DNA from: Mesorhizobium sp. M1D.F.Ca.ET.043.01.1.1
GTDB taxonomy: Bacteria; Pseudomonadota; Alphaproteobacteria; Rhizobiales; Rhizobiaceae
Assembly (NCBI RefSeq): GCF_003952385.1
Contig: NZ_CP034444.1
Coordinates: 744,001-808,000, forward strand
Length of the DNA stretch: 64,000 nt
Direction of reading: 5' to 3'
Shown: one piece after another, positions 61,728 to 64,000 of the stretch
How positions within the stretch are numbered: position 1 is the first letter of the stretch
Layout: each line of letters begins with the position of its first letter
Made by a program: the position numbers and the translations under genes
The notes under the pieces: generated by a model
Databases searched by the model: none
What the model was told of the DNA's origin: nothing
The model's input: only the letters and a program-made list of their open reading frames with translations

Positions 61728-62231
61728 ATGCGCATCGATCAGGCAAGCAGCAGGCAGGCGGGCAGCAAGCAGACGGGCAGCAAGCGGGCAGGCATCAGGC
61801 GGGCAGTCAGGGCAAGCGCGGCAATCGCCGTGTTGTTGGTACTGGCGGGATGCTCGTCATTCCGGATGAGCGGCAGGAGCATGTACCAGACGAGCAGCAT
61901 TGCCGCCTACCAGGCGAACGGCATGGACCAGTGGCTGACGACGGACAACGCCAACGAGGTCGTCAATCAAATGGCCGCGAAGGGATTGATACCGGAGACC
62001 ATCGACTGCCGCTTCGCCGACACCCGGCCCGGCCAAGTGGCCTACGTCTCGAAATTCACCTGGAAGCGAGCGCCCGCCAACACGCGCTATCATTGGGAAA
62101 TCGGCGACCCGACCTACCTTGCGAGCAAGGAAGTCAAGACCAACCGGGTGGGGTTGAGGCGGGTGTTCGCGAAGGTGGTGCGGGACACGGTTACGGGGCA
62201 GAAGGTTGGGTGCTCGGTGTGGACGAATTAG
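61728..62231 (+). CDS. Lipoprotein, hypothetical, with repetitive N-terminus
   Basis: 167 aa. The N-terminus is a repetitive basic stretch (RQAGSKQTGSKRAGIRR) from near-repeats of GGGCAGCAAGC. The lipoprotein signal follows (RASAAIAVLLVLAGC, Cys at residue 42). The mature part has SSIAAYQANGMDQWLTTDNA, IPETIDCRFADTRPGQVAYV and ends GQKVGCSVWTN. The n-region is unusually long for a lipoprotein. No family recognised. Periplasmic face of a membrane. AGGGGACCTGGC precedes the ATG. Confidence 0.7.
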   Translation: MRIDQASSRQAGSKQTGSKRAGIRRAVRASAAIAVLLVLAGCSSFRMSGRSMYQTSSIAAYQANGMDQWLTTDNANEVVNQMAAKGLIPETIDCRFADTRPGQVAYVSKFTWKRAPANTRYHWEIGDPTYLASKEVKTNRVGLRRVFAKVVRDTVTGQKVGCSVWTN

Positions 62232-62495
62232 TCGACGGATTGGCTGCGCCGACAGCGCTCGACAATCGAGGGGAAGCTGCAGTCCTGCATTAAGCGCCCG
62301 CGGCGCTGATGCGGGTCGTCCAATCGCCCTGGCCAGGAATCGCATGCCGCTCGAACGGAATATTTGGGGCTGGGGACTCGTTAATTCCTCAGATAATGCC
62401 AGGTAAGGCAAAGTGGACATATTCGACGATCAAAATCATTGAAGCCGCCAGACAGGCCGCGGCTTGCTCTGGCGTAACCTCGAAGGGAACCAGAG

Positions 62496-63047
62496 ATGAC
62501 AACGGCTGTTTTGGCCTCTTTCACAAGACGATGTGTCGTCACGGGGCTGGCGATTACCGCCGCATCGACGGCTGTATTGCCCGCCGACAACGCACGCGCG
62601 CAGACCAAGCAAACCGCGCCTGCGAAAAGTCTGTATGAGCGGCTGGGGGGCGTGTTCGCCATTGCGGCGGTGGTGGATCACTTCAGCGATGCCGTCGTGA
62701 AGAACCCCATCGTCGGCAAGAAGTCCAAAAACCCGCAACTGCGGAAATGGCACACCAAGAACCTTCAACGACTCCCAGGCCTCAAATTCATGCGCACGCT
62801 GTGGGTCTGCGACGTTTCCGGCGGCCCCTTCAAGTTCGTCGCCACAAGGCCCGGCGCGACGCCGCTCGGCCTTGAAGAGGCTCACCGCGACTTGCGGATC
62901 TCTCCGGCGGAATTCGACGAGGTCGCAGCGGAACTCGGGCGGACCCTGGACCACTTCAAGGTTCCGAAGGCTGAGAAGACGGAGGTGCTGGAGGCCTTCG
63001 CCGCGCACAAGGACGAGGTTACCGAGGGCTACGTCAAAAAGGGCTGA
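62496..63047 (+). CDS. Group 1 truncated hemoglobin-like protein with signal peptide
   Basis: 183 aa. The N-terminal 35 residues form an export signal with a twin-Arg (TRRCVVTGLAITAASTAVLP, cleavage near ARAQ). The globin part begins SLYERLGGVFAIAAVVDHFS and continues FSDAVVKNPIVGKK and LEEAHRDLRISPAEFDEVAA. The proximal-His region is GRTLDHFKVPKAEKTEV. Truncated hemoglobins bind haem and react with O2 or NO, and nearly all known ones are cytoplasmic, so an exported form is unusual. Tat or Sec route cannot be decided by eye. Confidence 0.82.
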   Translation: MTTAVLASFTRRCVVTGLAITAASTAVLPADNARAQTKQTAPAKSLYERLGGVFAIAAVVDHFSDAVVKNPIVGKKSKNPQLRKWHTKNLQRLPGLKFMRTLWVCDVSGGPFKFVATRPGATPLGLEEAHRDLRISPAEFDEVAAELGRTLDHFKVPKAEKTEVLEAFAAHKDEVTEGYVKKG

Positions 63048-63266
63048 AGCACGCCGCCAGGTAGAAGCGGTCCTCTCGTGCTGTTGCGTCCAGCGGACGA
63101 CGGCGCGCACGGCGACGTCCTCGTCGCGCAGGAAATCGAGCGCGGTGCCGCGGCAACGGGCTTGACGCCTGGAAACTGCGCGATCGGCGTCTCGGCAAGC
63201 TCGCGTGACTCCGAGGCTCCGGTTCCTCTATAGGATGGCGCTTTCTCCCCTCCCCGGAGCCGTCCC

Positions 63267-64000
63267 ATGCCCGCCTCCCTTGTCGCCGAATTGCGCGCTA
63301 CCCTCCCTAACGCCACCATCTGGGACGCCGCCGAACTCGCCTCTCGCGATCCGGGCTTCGACGCCCGCAATTTCGGCGCCTCGGCTCTGGTGCGACCGGC
63401 CGATACCGCAGGAGTCGCGGCGCTACCAAAGTTCTGCGCGGAGCGCGGCATCGGGCTGGTCGCGCAGGGCGGGCGCACGGGGCTGGCGGGCGGGGCGGCG
63501 ACTTCCGAGGGCCAGGTGATCTGCGACCTCGGCGGGCTCAACCAAATCGAAGAGATCGACCCGTTCGCGCGGGTGGCGATCGTCCAGGCCGGCGCGACGC
63601 TTGGGGCGCTGCAGGAGGCTGCGGCCCAGCATGGGCTCGACCCCGGCATCGACCTTGCGGCGCGCGGCAGCGCCACCATCGGCGGCATGGTTTCCACCAA
63701 TGCAGGCGGCATCATGGCCTTTCGCAACGGCACGATGCGCCACCGCGTGCTCGGCCTAGAAGCCGTGCTGCCGGACGGGCGCGTGTTCTCCGACCTCACC
63801 CGGGTGCTCAAGACCAGCGCCGGCTATGACCTGAAACACGTGTTCATCGGCGCGGAAGGGACGCTCGGCATCGTCACCCGCGTGGCGCTCAGGCTCGATC
63901 CGGTGGCCGGCGCAAGCGCCACCGCGCTGGTCGGCGTGCCGGATGCGGCCAGCGCGCAGCGCATCGTGCGGCATTTTCTGAGCCAAACCGGCACGCGGCT
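63267..64000 (+). CDS. FAD-binding (GlcD/D-2-hydroxyacid dehydrogenase-type) oxidase, cut by window edge
   Basis: The frame is open from ATG 63267 to the end of the window (about 244 residues), with CCCGGAGCCG upstream. The FAD_binding_4 (PCMH) domain is visible: ALVRPADTAGVAALPKFCAE, the pyrophosphate loop VAQGGRTGLAGGAA, IDLAARGSATIGGMVSTNAG and GTLGIVTRVALRLDP. This family (glycolate oxidase subunit GlcD, D-lactate and D-2-hydroxyglutarate dehydrogenases) oxidises D-2-hydroxy acids. The C-terminal FAD-oxidase domain lies outside the window, so the substrate is open. Confidence 0.88.
   Translation, partial: MPASLVAELRATLPNATIWDAAELASRDPGFDARNFGASALVRPADTAGVAALPKFCAERGIGLVAQGGRTGLAGGAATSEGQVICDLGGLNQIEEIDPFARVAIVQAGATLGALQEAAAQHGLDPGIDLAARGSATIGGMVSTNAGGIMAFRNGTMRHRVLGLEAVLPDGRVFSDLTRVLKTSAGYDLKHVFIGAEGTLGIVTRVALRLDPVAGASATALVGVPDAASAQRIVRHFLSQTGTR

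Noticed and set aside
63060..63180. Minus-strand stretch reading ALDFLRDEDVAVRAVVRW
   Set aside because: Looks protein-like, perhaps the end of a lost gene, but too short and without start or clear family.

Overview
The window reads as a chromosomal segment of a high-G+C alphaproteobacterium of the order Hyphomicrobiales, most likely Mesorhizobium or a close relative. The pointers are a minCDE operon with a full CtrA-type box upstream, a dmeR-dmeF cobalt/nickel efflux operon, an arsR-aqpS-arsC arsenic operon of the rhizobial type, a PrsD/PrsE/ExsH-like type I secretion cluster, several DUF3606-like small proteins, and dispersed intergenic repeats of the kind common in Mesorhizobium. I see no tRNA, rRNA, CRISPR array, complete insertion sequence or phage block. 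Genus assignment is inference.

0-4.2 kb: a sugar-acid catabolic locus (enolase-superfamily dehydratase, GntR/FCD repressor, divergent SMP-30 lactonase, palindromic operator between), an SRPBCC protein, then repeat-rich spacer DNA. 4.2-9.3 kb: a divergent set of a phospholipase-D-like gene, a DUF3616 gene, an intact patatin phospholipase and a GFA-type gene. Three of these four carry one apparent single-base frameshift each, and a fourth such lesion lies in an EamA transporter at 17.9 kb. 9.4-16.4 kb: an SDR, a ProC-like reductase, and an ExsH-like RTX/GH16 glycanase followed by its likely type I exporter ATPase and adaptor. 16.5-26.4 kb: assorted metabolic genes (M20 amidohydrolase, epimerase, 3-methyladenine glycosylase with a decayed partial duplicate 0.6 kb away, GYD protein, RibD-like reductase, cupins, zinc alcohol dehydrogenase).

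26.6-38.5 kb: a LysR regulator, a GGDEF-EAL protein, a Rieske-FAD oxidoreductase, a small accessory patch (SDR remnant, XRE regulator, small orphans), an L,D-transpeptidase, and a two-gene operon of a dimethylglycine-dehydrogenase-like enzyme and an HpbD-like epimerase that suggests betaine (possibly hydroxyproline betaine) catabolism. 38.5-48 kb: S1/P1 nuclease, ICMT-like methyltransferase, PilZ protein, the Co/Ni efflux operon, small conserved proteins, and the arsenic operon with a 5'-truncated MFS remnant in frame behind arsC.

48.5-54 kb: a NarL-type two-component pair next to two tandem Gly/Asn-rich exported paralogues, each preceded by a near-identical 49-bp element, then an RhtA-like exporter. 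54.2-59.3 kb: a four-gene surface-glycan operon (acyltransferase, two GT2 glycosyltransferases, ABC exporter) with overlapping start and stop codons. 59.4-64 kb: minCDE, a lipoprotein, an exported truncated hemoglobin and the start of a GlcD-like FAD oxidase cut by the window edge.
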